Shown here: one piece after another, positions 28,916-38,408 of the stretch
How the letters are laid out: each line of letters opens with the position of its first letter
How positions within the stretch are numbered: position 1 is the first letter of the stretch
Assembly (NCBI GenBank): GCA_020721005.1
Contig: DYNP01000004.1
Location: 188,652 to 252,651, forward strand
Length of the DNA stretch: 64,000 bases
Direction: 5' to 3'
Origin: Thiomargarita sp.
GTDB taxonomy: Bacteria; Pseudomonadota; Gammaproteobacteria; Beggiatoales; Beggiatoaceae
The notes under the pieces: generated by a model
Databases searched by the model: none
The model's input: the letters and a program-made list of their open reading frames with translations, nothing else
What the model was told of the DNA's origin: nothing
Translations under genes and position numbers: made by a program

Positions 28916-29416
28916 ATGAAAAAGTATGGATTGGTTTTATTTTCTTTGATGATGGTGTTTATACTACAGGCAACTTTTGCAGCCAATCCCACTCATCTAA
29001 AAACTTTGAAAGAGACTAAAAAGTGTGTGCGTTGTAATTTGAGTGGGGCAAGATTGTCTGGGGCGCGGTTAATGCGGGCTCAACTCAGCGGAGCAAATTT
29101 GTCGGGGGCAAAATTACGGGCGACCAATTTACGAGGTGCCAATCTTTCTGGAGCTAATTTGGGCAGTGCGGATTTGAGAAGAGCGAATTTGCGGGGGGCT
29201 TCCTTAAATGGAGCGCGTTTGAATGGCGCGGATTTGGGTGGAGCTAATTTACGGGGGGCTGATTTGCGGAATGCTAAAATGCAGGGCACTAACCTAAAAG
29301 GGGCTAATCTCAAGGGAGCAAAAACGGAGGGAGCTACCGGGGCTAATTTTTCTGGAGCCATACTCTATTTAGAGGGGATTGACTTATTTTGGGAAGTGAA
29401 TGATAATAATTCTTAA
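28916..29416 (+). CDS. Exported pentapeptide-repeat protein
   Basis: The 166-residue product has a signal peptide (KKYGLVLFSLMMVFILQATFAANP) and then about 20 tandem pentapeptides of the A(D/N)LxG type (LSGANLSGAKLRATNL...) from residue about 40 to 150, which fold into a right-handed quadrilateral beta-helix. A CVRC pair (37-40) precedes the repeats. Pentapeptide proteins vary in role; the signal peptide argues against a gyrase-protecting (Qnr-like) function and for a periplasmic or surface one. A GAGGTAGGA ribosome site precedes the ATG. Confidence 0.9.
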   Translation: MKKYGLVLFSLMMVFILQATFAANPTHLKTLKETKKCVRCNLSGARLSGARLMRAQLSGANLSGAKLRATNLRGANLSGANLGSADLRRANLRGASLNGARLNGADLGGANLRGADLRNAKMQGTNLKGANLKGAKTEGATGANFSGAILYLEGIDLFWEVNDNNS

Positions 29417-29508
29417 TTACGGTTATTAGGAATAAATTTTGCTACCACTATTGAAAAATTGAGAGTCAGCACTATTTATCGAACACTTTGTAATTAAGGA
29501 GTGATATT

Positions 29509-29847
29509 ATGGTGATTGTTGTCGGTGCGGATCGACTCGGTAATATCGAAAATTTGCTTAGAGAGCGTGGATTTTCAGACTTTAAGCATATTACCGGACG
29601 GAATCCTAAAGCACAAAAAAACATCCCTACCAGCACCTCAGGTGCAGAACTGATGATTTTGTTTACTGATTTTGTGGGACACAATGTTATGCGTAATTTC
29701 AGGAAGCAAGCCAAAGAGCAAGCAATTCCTTTCATTGCTTGTAAGCGCAGTGTTTGTGAATTGGCGACTTGCTTAGACAAATGTGGATTTGTCCCAACCA
29801 AGGCGTGTACTCATTGTCATTCATGTCAAACAAAGCACATTAACTAA
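29509..29847 (+). CDS. DUF2325 family protein
   Basis: The 112-residue product has VVGADRLGNIENLLRERGF near its start, HITGRNPK, and a C-terminal set of cysteines (CKRSVCELATCLDKCG, then CTHCHSC). The G-A-D-x-L-G-N-I start, ITGRNP and ACKRS motif are typical of DUF2325, a small cytoplasmic family of unknown role. The cysteine-rich tail (CTHCHSC) could bind metal. An AAGGAG ribosome site lies 7 bases before the ATG. Its stop overlaps the stop of the convergent histidine kinase gene by three bases. Confidence 0.82.
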   Translation: MVIVVGADRLGNIENLLRERGFSDFKHITGRNPKAQKNIPTSTSGAELMILFTDFVGHNVMRNFRKQAKEQAIPFIACKRSVCELATCLDKCGFVPTKACTHCHSCQTKHIN

Positions 29848-31433
29848 TTTTTTGTTGCATAAAATTCGGCCAACTTACAAATGGCTTCCAATTCGATTTC
29901 TCGAGCCAGTTGCTGGATTTTTTCAGCAAAAGGACGCAATTCTTCTTCTTGTGACAAGGTATCTGCAAATTCCAAGATGCCATTAACAAAACCTGTTTTG
30001 GCCAGGTCCAACAATAGGTTAGCTTGTTGAGGAGAAGGACCACACATCTCGGTATCTGAGGACCTCTTATGCTCCCTAAAGTAAGCAGCTACCGGCCAAC
30101 CTTCTGGGGCAGATTTCTCTGCCCCCATTCTCCCGATAAAATCCAAAATGACTGAAAAAGTGGTGCCCTTACCCACACCGCTGTTGATTGCCACTTTTCC
30201 GCCCATCATATCGACCAATTTATGAACAATGGTTAAACCCATTCCCACTTCATTAAAATTGCTCAACTCCGGCATCCCTCTCTTAAACGGCAATAGAATC
30301 TTCTCCAATTTTTGTGCCCCAATGCCAATCCCGGTATCTTCAATCTGAAAACAAATTTTCTCCCCCTGTTCAAAATGTAACACTTGCACCCGAATCAAAA
30401 CTTGCCCTTTTTCTGTAAACTTAATGGCATTACTCAATAAATTCACCAAGACCTGTCGCAAACGAGTCTCATCGGTCCGAATCACCTGAAATTTTTTCTC
30501 CAATAACAATTGATAACCCAATTCGATATCCTTTTGATCTGCCTGATATTGAAATAACCCCATCAACTGTTTTAAAAAACGTTCCAAATGAAAATCCGTA
30601 AAACACAACTGAGTTTTACCCGCCTCCAATTCTGACAAAGTTAAAATATCATTGACCAAAGTTAACAAACATTCCCCACCACGATGAATAATATCAATTC
30701 CCTCCTGTTGTTCAACAGTTAACCCCCGATCCTGCTTAAAAATCTGAGTGTATCCCAAAATTGCATTTAATGGAGTTCTCAATTCATGACTGACACTGGC
30801 CAAAAAAGTACTTTTCACCCGATTGGCCACCTCAGCATTCTCCTTAGCTTCATACAAAGCTTTATTGACCTTCTCCAACTCCACACTTCGCAAAGCCAAC
30901 TGTTTTTCCAACTGTTTCTGCTCTGTTACATCCAACAACGCAGAACGACAAGTTATCTTATTCTCCTCAATCACTTTCATACTTTTCAAATAAGCATCAA
31001 ACAGTTCCCCGTTAGCCTTTCTGATTTTTAATTCGCACGTATGATAACCCACCAAATGAAACACCTCATTAAGATGACGATGAAAAGTATGATGGGATTC
31101 TCTACACAAATAAGAAACAAATGGCTTATTTTGTAAATATCCCCGCTCTATACCAAGTTGTTGCGCCCCAGTCAAATTCAACTCCAAAATCAACCCATTG
31201 ATATCAAAAGTAAAATAACCCATGGGAGCAAAATCATACAACTCAGAATATTTATCTCTTGATTTCGCCAATTCATGTTGAGTTATCTGCAACTCCTCAT
31301 TTTGCAATTCCAACTCAATCTGATGAATATGTAAATCTTGAAGCAATGCTTGCACTTCCTCTTGCACAAAGTCATTCTGCTCTAAAATAGCCTGCTCTAA
31401 CTCCAATAATTGGGAATTCTTTTTCTCAGACAT
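29844..31433 (-). CDS. PAS sensor histidine kinase
   Basis: From the ATG at 31433 (AAGGA ribosome site 10 bases upstream; the GTG at 31442 lies too close to that site) the product has 529 residues. Order: an N-terminal coiled coil rich in Gln/Glu, a PAS domain (YDFAPMGYFTFDINGLILELN...), a second coiled coil, a dimerisation/phosphoacceptor domain with H-box SVSHELRTPLNAILGY, a HATPase domain (NLLSNAIKF, IEDTGIGIG, GMGLTIV, GKGTTFSV), and a helical tail of about 70 residues that I do not recognise. There is no transmembrane segment, so it is cytoplasmic. It lies 77 bases after the CheB-CheR hybrid gene and probably acts with it. No receiver or response-regulator gene is adjacent. Confidence 0.93.
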   Translation of the reverse strand: MSEKKNSQLLELEQAILEQNDFVQEEVQALLQDLHIHQIELELQNEELQITQHELAKSRDKYSELYDFAPMGYFTFDINGLILELNLTGAQQLGIERGYLQNKPFVSYLCRESHHTFHRHLNEVFHLVGYHTCELKIRKANGELFDAYLKSMKVIEENKITCRSALLDVTEQKQLEKQLALRSVELEKVNKALYEAKENAEVANRVKSTFLASVSHELRTPLNAILGYTQIFKQDRGLTVEQQEGIDIIHRGGECLLTLVNDILTLSELEAGKTQLCFTDFHLERFLKQLMGLFQYQADQKDIELGYQLLLEKKFQVIRTDETRLRQVLVNLLSNAIKFTEKGQVLIRVQVLHFEQGEKICFQIEDTGIGIGAQKLEKILLPFKRGMPELSNFNEVGMGLTIVHKLVDMMGGKVAINSGVGKGTTFSVILDFIGRMGAEKSAPEGWPVAAYFREHKRSSDTEMCGPSPQQANLLLDLAKTGFVNGILEFADTLSQEEELRPFAEKIQQLAREIELEAICKLAEFYATKN

Positions 31434-31510
31434 TGATGCCACATCCTTTACTCATGCCATCCGTTTGAAACAATTACAAAACCGTTCTCAAGAGATAATC
31501 TTTTTCCAAA

Positions 31511-34099
31511 TTAGACTCTTACAACCATAGCCTGTTGATGCTGCTGCTCTTCTCGGCGCCGGGTAATATCCACCATAGTAATCACAACCCCCTCAATCAA
31601 ATGATAAGTGGTCAAATAAGGGGAAATACGTAACAAAAACCACTTATCCTGTTGATTCTCAACCTCCACCTCTTTGGCTTGCCCAGATTGCAATACCCAC
31701 TTAATATCATCAATAAATTGGGGATATTTTAAACGATGAGCCAGATGTTGCAACGGTCGCCCCAAATCCGACTCGATCAAATTGATTTCCTGTGCGATAT
31801 CTTTAGTATAACGTTTAACACACAACTGCTTATCCAAAAACAAAGTCCCAATATTGATGCTGAACAATAAATTGTTGATATCATCATTCAATTCAGTCAA
31901 CTCTTGAATTTTATATTGATATTCCGAATTCACAGTGACCAATTCCTCATTCACCGCCTGCAATTCCTCATTGGTACTTTGCAACTCCTCATTTGCAGCC
32001 AACAACTCCTCATTGGTAGCCTGCAATTCTTCATTAGAAGTCTCTAACTCCTCAATGGTTGCCTGCAATTCTTCATTAGAAGTCTCTAACTCCTCAATGG
32101 TTGCCTGCAAAGTCTCCCGAGTATATTCCAATTCCCGCTCCAGATCAATGATCCGTTGATTAAAATCTGTAGAAATATCAGAAACTTCCTCCTTTTCTAC
32201 AGAATGAGCATGCAATTGTTCAAAAATGATCAACAACAACTTGGGAGATTCTGGAGAATCTAAACTTAAGGGGCGCACATGAATATTAACATCTTTATAA
32301 CTGTCATTCACCTTAAACTTCAAATTATACAACAACTTCTTACCATGTGCAATGGCATTGTGAGCCGCTGTGGTCAAAATGACCGAAATATCCTGTCGTA
32401 AAATCTTAGTCAAATTGATACTCATTTGACCTTGAGGAAATTTCAGATAAGTTTCCAAATTGCCATTGATATGCAAAATATCCAAATTTTCGTTAGTAAC
32501 AATGCAAGGGGGAATAAATTCTACGCTCAAAGCCTCATAAATCAAATCTACAAACTGTTTTTGAGAAGGCATTTTACCCCACTTTTCCTGACGCGGCAAA
32601 TTGTAAATAAATGGCAACACTTCAGGCACCACCTCGTTTTGAGCCTGATGTGAGGAAGCCAGATAATTGCCCTTGTACTGGTAAATTTTCTTACTGGCAT
32701 CTACTGTTGAAAATAAGTGAACATTGTCGCTGATAGATTCACTGCTGCCCAGCAATAAAAACCCCTGCGGTTTTAGAGAAAAGTGGAATAGACTCAAAAT
32801 CTTATCTTGTAAAACCGGTTGTAAATAAATGAATAAATTGCGACAACTGACCAAATCAATTTTGACAAAAGGAGGGTCTTTGATTAAATTATGGGGAGCA
32901 AAGATGACCATTTGTCTTAATTGGCGAATAATTTGGTATTTGTTATCTTCCTGTTTGACGAAAAAATTACGCAATCTGGGCAGGGCTACATCCGCAGCAA
33001 TGCTTTCTGGATACACCCCCAAACTGGCATATTCAATGGCATGTTTATCAATATCAGTGGCAAAAATCTTAACCGTATGTTGCAACTCAATTTTTTTGAT
33101 ATATTCAGCCAGTAAAATGGCAATTGAATAGGCTTCTTCCCCAGTTGAACAACCTGCAATCCAGACTCTTACTGGAGTATAAATGGATTTTTTTTCAAAT
33201 AACTTGGGAACTACTTCTTCTGCCAAAGTTTCAAAAGATTCTGGGTCCCGGAAAAATTTAGTGACACCGATCAATAATTCCTTATATAATACCTTGATTT
33301 CTAAAGGAAATTTTTGTAAGTAATGGAGATATTTTTCAATAGTGTCGATTTGATTGATATTCATGCGTCTTTCTATGCGACGAATCACCGTGTTTTCTTT
33401 ATAATTGGTAAAATCGACATTCAACTGCTCTCTGATTAAAGATAACACTTTGAATAAAGTATTCTCATGTTTTTCAATAGCGGCTTTTTCTGGGGTAAAC
33501 ACCTTTGCCAAAGTGGGATGTTGAGTGAATTTCAGCAGAGCCTCGGGCATGGTTTCCGGGGGGATAATGTAATCGCATAAACCGGTGGAAATAGCACTTT
33601 TGGGCATACCATCAAATTTAGCTGAATCAGGGTCTTGCACCATGATCGTACCTTCACTTTCCTTGATCGCTCGAATACCTCGAGTGCCATCGCTGCCGGT
33701 CCCAGACAGGATAATGGCAATGGCTTTATCACCTTGATCTTGAGCCAAAGAGAGAAAGAAAATATCAATGGGTAAACTCAGTCCCCGATGCGCATCTTTT
33801 TCAGTCAAATAAAGTTTGCCGTGAAAAATGGTAATATTTTTGCGGCTGGGAATTAAGTAGATGTGATTGGGATACACTTGCATACCGTCTTCTATTTGAA
33901 TTACCGGCATTTCAGTATGTTTAGAAAGAATTTCTACCATCATACTTTTGTAATCCGGAGACAGGTGTTGTACCACGATGAATGCCATTCCATTGCCGGG
34001 AGGCATGTTGTCAAAGAATTTTTCTAAGGCTTCCAATCCGCCGGCAGAAGCTCCAATGCCAACGACGTAAAAATTGTTATAATGGTTTTTTTGAGCCAT
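31511..34099 (-). CDS. CheB-CheR-PAS hybrid (methylesterase/methyltransferase fusion)
   Basis: From ATG 34099 the product has 862 residues; the frame extends upstream to a TTG at 34153 without a good ribosome site. Order: CheB methylesterase domain with Ser18 in [12 protein letters not shown], the His in VVQHLSPDY and the Asp in [10 protein letters not shown]; CheR methyltransferase ([23 protein letters not shown]); a central region (about 470-630); a long coiled coil of repeated [12 protein letters not shown] heptads (about 640-735); and a C-terminal PAS domain (about 740-845). No receiver domain is present. Such hybrids pair with PAS-type histidine kinases, as here. Direct control of chemoreceptors has not been shown for most of them. 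Confidence 0.93.
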   Translation of the reverse strand: MAQKNHYNNFYVVGIGASAGGLEALEKFFDNMPPGNGMAFIVVQHLSPDYKSMMVEILSKHTEMPVIQIEDGMQVYPNHIYLIPSRKNITIFHGKLYLTEKDAHRGLSLPIDIFFLSLAQDQGDKAIAIILSGTGSDGTRGIRAIKESEGTIMVQDPDSAKFDGMPKSAISTGLCDYIIPPETMPEALLKFTQHPTLAKVFTPEKAAIEKHENTLFKVLSLIREQLNVDFTNYKENTVIRRIERRMNINQIDTIEKYLHYLQKFPLEIKVLYKELLIGVTKFFRDPESFETLAEEVVPKLFEKKSIYTPVRVWIAGCSTGEEAYSIAILLAEYIKKIELQHTVKIFATDIDKHAIEYASLGVYPESIAADVALPRLRNFFVKQEDNKYQIIRQLRQMVIFAPHNLIKDPPFVKIDLVSCRNLFIYLQPVLQDKILSLFHFSLKPQGFLLLGSSESISDNVHLFSTVDASKKIYQYKGNYLASSHQAQNEVVPEVLPFIYNLPRQEKWGKMPSQKQFVDLIYEALSVEFIPPCIVTNENLDILHINGNLETYLKFPQGQMSINLTKILRQDISVILTTAAHNAIAHGKKLLYNLKFKVNDSYKDVNIHVRPLSLDSPESPKLLLIIFEQLHAHSVEKEEVSDISTDFNQRIIDLERELEYTRETLQATIEELETSNEELQATIEELETSNEELQATNEELLAANEELQSTNEELQAVNEELVTVNSEYQYKIQELTELNDDINNLLFSINIGTLFLDKQLCVKRYTKDIAQEINLIESDLGRPLQHLAHRLKYPQFIDDIKWVLQSGQAKEVEVENQQDKWFLLRISPYLTTYHLIEGVVITMVDITRRREEQQHQQAMVVRV
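32019..32102 (-). repeat. Perfect 2 x 42-bp tandem duplication in the coiled-coil coding region
   Basis: Two identical 42-base copies (32019-32060 and 32061-32102) lie in frame in the CheB-CheR hybrid and encode the same 14 residues (two heptads, [14 protein letters not shown]). Complete identity points to a recent duplication. Confidence 0.93.
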
Positions 34100-34178
34100 A
34101 GTTTTGATCTCTGGGTTCAATGAAATGTGCGAGTATGAAGTTTGTGAGTACAAATAGTCAAATTAAGGAGTGTAAAAT

Positions 34179-34961
34179 ATGGGTAACCTATTGGATTTAC
34201 CCCCGTTTGAAATTCATCTGTGGTATGTATTTCCTGAACAAATTCAAGAGGTTAGTTTGTTAAACACTTATCTGAGTTTACTGAACTCAGAGGAACGCCA
34301 AAAACGGATTCGGTTTCGTTTTGCCCAGCATCAACATCAGTACTTGGTCACCAGAGCACTGATTCGGAGCGTGTTGTCTTATTATTATCCTAAAAAACCT
34401 GAGGATTGGCAATTCACCCAGAATAGTTATGGCAAACCTGAAATTGTACGGGATACTGACATGCCGGATTTACAATTTAATCTATCCCATACAGAAGGAG
34501 TTATTCTTTGTGGAATTGGGCTGGGACGGGCAATTGGAGTGGATGTGGAATGTGAAACTCGTAACAGGGATTTGGAAGGGATTGCGCGTCGATTTTTTTC
34601 CAGTCAGGAAAGTGAAAGTTTGCTCAAAATTGTTGATCCAAAGTTATTAAGAAAACGTTTTTTGGAATATTGGGTGTTAAAAGAAGCTTATGTTAAAGCT
34701 CGAGGGTTGGGCCTGTCTTTGTCACTGAAAGAATTTTCTTTTGAAATAGAAGGTGAGGGCTCATCGCTACGGTTAAAATTTCAGGGGGAACAGGCTCAAC
34801 AGTGGCAATTTTGGTTATTTGAACCAAGACCGAATCATTATGGGGCAGTGTTCCTGTGGGCTGGTGATTTACCTCTTTATAGAATTGTGATGCGACAAGT
34901 CATTCCCCTGATTGGGGAACAGGAAGTGATGTGGAATTGTTTGGGTCAGTCTCACTTTTAG
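34179..34961 (+). CDS. Sfp-type 4'-phosphopantetheinyl transferase
   Basis: The 260-residue product has the Sfp signature pieces in order: NSYGKPEI, LQFNLSHTEG, IGVDVECE (metal-binding Asp/Glu) and FLEYWVLKEAYVKARGLGL (W-x-x-K-E-A). It transfers phosphopantetheine from CoA to carrier-protein serines; the obvious local target is the NRPS, with Ser570 and Ser1663. The 260-residue length fits Sfp rather than AcpS (about 125). A GGAG ribosome site lies 8 bases before the ATG. It is divergent from the CheB-CheR hybrid gene. Its 3' end overlaps a transposase remnant on the other strand by three bases. Confidence 0.94.
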   Translation: MGNLLDLPPFEIHLWYVFPEQIQEVSLLNTYLSLLNSEERQKRIRFRFAQHQHQYLVTRALIRSVLSYYYPKKPEDWQFTQNSYGKPEIVRDTDMPDLQFNLSHTEGVILCGIGLGRAIGVDVECETRNRDLEGIARRFFSSQESESLLKIVDPKLLRKRFLEYWVLKEAYVKARGLGLSLSLKEFSFEIEGEGSSLRLKFQGEQAQQWQFWLFEPRPNHYGAVFLWAGDLPLYRIVMRQVIPLIGEQEVMWNCLGQSHF

Positions 34962-35134
34962 GTACGGAGCAAGGTCAGTAGCAATTGATCGGCTTGGCTG
35001 AGTAGGGTCGGTCTGCCAAAGTTACGCAACCCTGCTTCTGCCACTGCCAGCATTAATTCAAATATATTTCGTTGGACACCAGTGTAACGTTTAAGGTGCT
35101 CATCTTTAAGTGATTTTAGAGTTTTATATTTCAT
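34958..35134 (-). pseudogene. Transposase N-terminal fragment (IS5-like), truncated
   Basis: A 58-residue frame reads MKYKTLKSLKDEHLKRYTGV followed by FELMLAVAEAGLR, GRPTLLSQADQLLLTLLR and a stop. The K-Y-x-x-L...R-x-T-G-V start and the R-P...L-S-x-x-D-Q-L-L-x-T-L motif match the helix-turn-helix head of IS5-type DDE transposases. The DDE catalytic domain is missing, so this is an inactive remnant. No terminal repeats were found around it. It abuts the end of the phosphopantetheinyl transferase gene. Confidence 0.65.
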
Positions 35135-35370
35135 ATACTCATTATAACATATTTGTGCAAAAGGTTTAATGATGAAATGAGTCTATTTGCAGACATTTAA
35201 TTTTTTCTTTGCAGGAGATTCTACAAATTCTGATTCCGAAAATTAGAAGTCCAGTACAGTGTATTTTGGGAATACATGAATCAGTCTAGGGGATTTCGTT
35301 GTCCACTTATCCTCCAAATCTGCTGTACCGGATTTATTGAAAACAAAGAGATTGGTCCGGAGAATTTTGT

Positions 35371-37816
35371 TCAGAATTTGATGAAACTGGGCTGTAGATC
35401 AAAGGGGGACCAGGAACGACCGACAATGGAATGGGCAAAAAAGGTGCTGAGATTGAGAAATTCTTCCCAAGATTTGACTCCACAACTGTGTTTGAGCGTC
35501 AGATTGACCGGTCTCAATTGATTGGACAGTCCCAACAGTCCGTTGCTGACAGTGATGTCTGGGGAAATGATATCAATTTGACCATCAATGCCCAAACGAG
35601 ATGAGGCACTGATGAGACTGTCTAAGGTGGTGAGCAGATGATCAGTTACAATCCGAATATTACCCCCGCGCCCTGCATCGGCTTGAGCTTTAATTTGTCC
35701 TTGATTTAAAACAATAAACTGTGGATGATTCAGTGTGAGATTGCCCCCATTGCCGATACCGCCCTTGACGCTGGTGGTGAGTTGTCCATGGTTTAAATAC
35801 AGCAGTTTGGAAGAAATAATTTCGATATCGCCGCCACCGGAGCGGTTGGTGCGCGTAGAAATTTCCGCTCCGTCGAGAATATTGATAGTCGCGGCTTGAA
35901 TGGAAAGTGAGCCGGCATTGCCCGGTTGGAATTCCTCTTTGAGTATTGTGCCCCCCGCCCATACATCTGCGTTATTTAATGCTGATGAACTCACCATGCT
36001 TGGAATCCCAGAGTGCCCCCGCCCAGCAACTGTCAAAGTATCACTCTTTATATAAATTGAGCCGCCATGACCGGTACCAGAAGTTGTCCCGCGAATCACT
36101 CCCCCGTCTTTTACGATGATGTCATGAGCATTGATATAAGCACTCCCCGCATCTCCTGCTTTTTCTAACTCGTAATTGTGAGAACTGGCAAACACTCCGC
36201 TGTGATAGCCTTCAGCATCCTCCCCAGAAATTAACAAAGTTTTCGATACATCAAGCGTTACCGTGCCACCTCGTCCTAAACCAGAAGTAGCACTGCCAAT
36301 GTATGAGCCATTTGTTAGGGAGATTTCATCTGCTCGGATGTTTACATTTCCCGCATCACCATAACCCCATGTGTTTGCAGAAATCTGCCCCCCCCTTTTC
36401 AAGTATGATGTCATGGGCGTTGATATGAATATTTCCTGCATTTCCCGCTTTTTCTAGCTTTTCATCCTCAGAAGTAGCATACACCCCACTATAATATCCA
36501 TCAGCACTTGTTCTAGATATCAGCAAAGTCTTTAATATGTCAAGCGTAATCGTACCACCTTGCCCTAAACCAAAAGTAGCACTGCCAATATATGAGCCAT
36601 TGGTTAGAGAGATTTCATCTGCTCGGATACTTACATTACCTGCGTCACCAGAACTATAGGTGTTCGCAGCAATAGCTCCTCTATCGGTTACAAAGACACT
36701 TTGTGCTTGAATGGTGATATTACCTGATTTTCCTGCTTGTGACGCATTGCCATTATTGTCTGAGTCAGTATAAATTCCTGAACCATTGCCTTTATTATCT
36801 GTTCCTCTTTGAATCAACTGGTCAGTTACTCTCAGATGAATATTGCCTCCTGAGCCTATCCCCTGAATAAGGTTATAAATCCCCGCACCTTCATCAAAAA
36901 TCAAGTTATCCACTTGCATATCAACATCTCCCCCAGCTTGATTCACAGTTCCATTTTCGACAAGACTGTTAGTCATCATCACTTGTCCTGCACGAATCCA
37001 AATCTGCCCACCAGCGTCCCCGTAGGTAGTCAAGAGGGTATTTGTCGCGGTAAGATGTCCATTCTTGGTCATAGTCAGGTCGAATCCGGTTGCAGTGGGC
37101 ATGACTTCTCCCGGTGAGGCAACGCTGACCATGTTAAAACGTCCAGATTCTGCAGAAAGTTTGATTGGGCTTGAGGCAACTGAATAACTGTTCTCATCAT
37201 ACAGCAATCGTCCCGTGCCATGAAATTCCAATCCCCCGCCAATCAGTGAAAAAGTCTGTCCCTTGGGTACATTTAAATGGCTGTCGTGTACAGAAATAGG
37301 CGTGGGTGTATCACTGAGAAAACCAAAAGCCGCAACGGGAGCAACACTCAATAAAGAATTGTTCAGATTTCGCGCCTCAAATCGATCGCCGTCTTGTAAT
37401 TTCAAATAATCTGCTGTACTCGCATGAAACCCACCTTGCACATCCAATTTGGCATGGGGACCAAATAAAATACCGTATGGATTGAGCAAATAAAAATCGG
37501 CGTTGGGAATGGTGGAACGAATTAAACCATCAATATTGGAGGGAGTGCCACCGGTGACCCGACTGATGATATTGTGCACAGTGTCAGGTCCAGAAAAAGT
37601 TGCAGTTTCATGACTTTGCAGATTAAAATCTTGAAAACTGTGGAACAAATTCCCGCCCTGTTGTTGACCCAATTCTGCGCCAATTTGATATTCGGGTCCC
37701 ATCAGAGTCTCTGCCTGTCCCAAACTGCCATCTAAAACAAGCTGAGCCTGGGTTGCGGCTGGACTGAGCAGTCCACCGCCAAAAATCGCCAAAAACTGGA
37801 TGAAATTATGTTGCAT
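35371..37816 (-). pseudogene. Filamentous-haemagglutinin-like exoprotein 1 (TpsA-like), frameshifted at G8
   Basis: Two overlapping frames (36356-37816 and 35371-36441) make one gene of about 815 residues split by a +1 shift at a run of eight C on the plus strand (36388-36395, G8 in the coding strand). Dropping one G joins ...LEKGG to QISANTWGYGDAGNV in one frame. The N-terminus has a signal peptide ending ATQAQ and a haemagglutination-activity (TPS) domain (GSLGQAETLMGPEYQIG..., SNIDGLIRSTIPNADFYLLNPYGILFG). The middle is Gly-rich beta-helix repeat and the end is the array's conserved C-terminus (CGVKSWEEFLNLSTFF). Such proteins are secreted through TpsB pores; no TpsB gene is in the window. 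The shift could be a sequencing error, a true mutation or phase variation. Confidence 0.85.
36388..36395 (-). repeat. G8 homopolymer at the frameshift (possible phase-variation tract)
   Basis: Eight C on the plus strand. At eight the reading frame of the TpsA-like gene closes shortly after, within IILEKGGADFCKHMGLW; at seven it continues into the downstream frame. Slippage in such tracts is the classic basis of on/off switching of surface proteins. Confidence 0.6.
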
Positions 37817-37872
37817 AAAAAGTCCTTGAGAATTATGTTAAAATCTGAAAAAACATCAGCGTAGTTGATATT

Positions 37873-38408
37873 AGACCTCTTGTAAAAGTAAATGATGCGA
37901 TAAAGATGAGATACGAAAAAATAAAAGAGAAGTCTCCGTTGGAGTGGAATTGGAGTAGAGGCTTTAGCCGGTAGTTTGGAGTAGAGGCTTTAGCCGGTTA
38001 GCCGTAGGCATCACCCCACATACACAAGTTACAAGGGCCGACTGCTGACCGGCTAAAGCCTCCACTCCAGGGACCTGCCGCTGATCGGCTAAAGCCTCCA
38101 CTCCAGGGACCTGCCGCTGACCGGCTAAAGCCTCTACTCCAGGGACCTGCCGCTGACCGGCTAAAGCCTCCACTCCAGGGACCTGCCGCTGACTGGCTAA
38201 AGCCTCCACTCCAGGGACCTGCCGCTGACCGGCTAAAGCCTCTACTCCAGGGACCTGCCGCTGACCGGCTAAAGCCTCTACTCCAGGGACCTGCCGCTGA
38301 CCGGCTAAAGCCTCTACTCCAACCTACCGGCTAAAGCCTCCACTCCAACTATCTTAATTGAGGAGCAATTCTCATTTTTTCATGATCGCATACTCTTTTA
38401 AGAGGTCT
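37873..38408 (-). mobile_element. MITE-like element copy a (536 bp)
   Basis: The ends are AGACCTCTTGTAAAAGTA (37873-37890) and TACTCTTTTAAGAGGTCT (38391-38408), imperfect inverted repeats flanked by TA on both sides. The inside holds a tandem array of a GGCTAAAGCCTC-containing unit. No open frame of credible coding type is present. It separates TpsA-like genes 1 and 2, and its right end supplies the TAG stop of gene 2 (38407-38409). It is in the reverse orientation to copies d and e. Confidence 0.8.
38070..38321. repeat. Tandem array, 7 x 36 bp
   Basis: Seven contiguous copies of a 36-base unit starting GGGACCTGCCGCTGACCGGC and ending ACTCCA, with a few single-base changes (T/C). Related partial units lie on both sides. 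There are no unique spacers, so it is not a CRISPR. Confidence 0.95.

Noticed and set aside
29080-29361. Minus-strand frame rich in APRKLAP-type repeats
   Set aside because: It is the antisense of the pentapeptide-repeat gene; the repeat keeps the opposite frame open.
37964-38209. Open frame translating to repeats of VEALAGQRQVPG on the minus strand
   Set aside because: It is the 36-bp tandem array of a MITE-like element read through; the unit length is a multiple of three, so a frame stays open by chance. No ribosome site and no support.
38041-38345. CRISPR array
   Set aside because: The 36-bp units are contiguous without unique spacers, and no cas gene is near.
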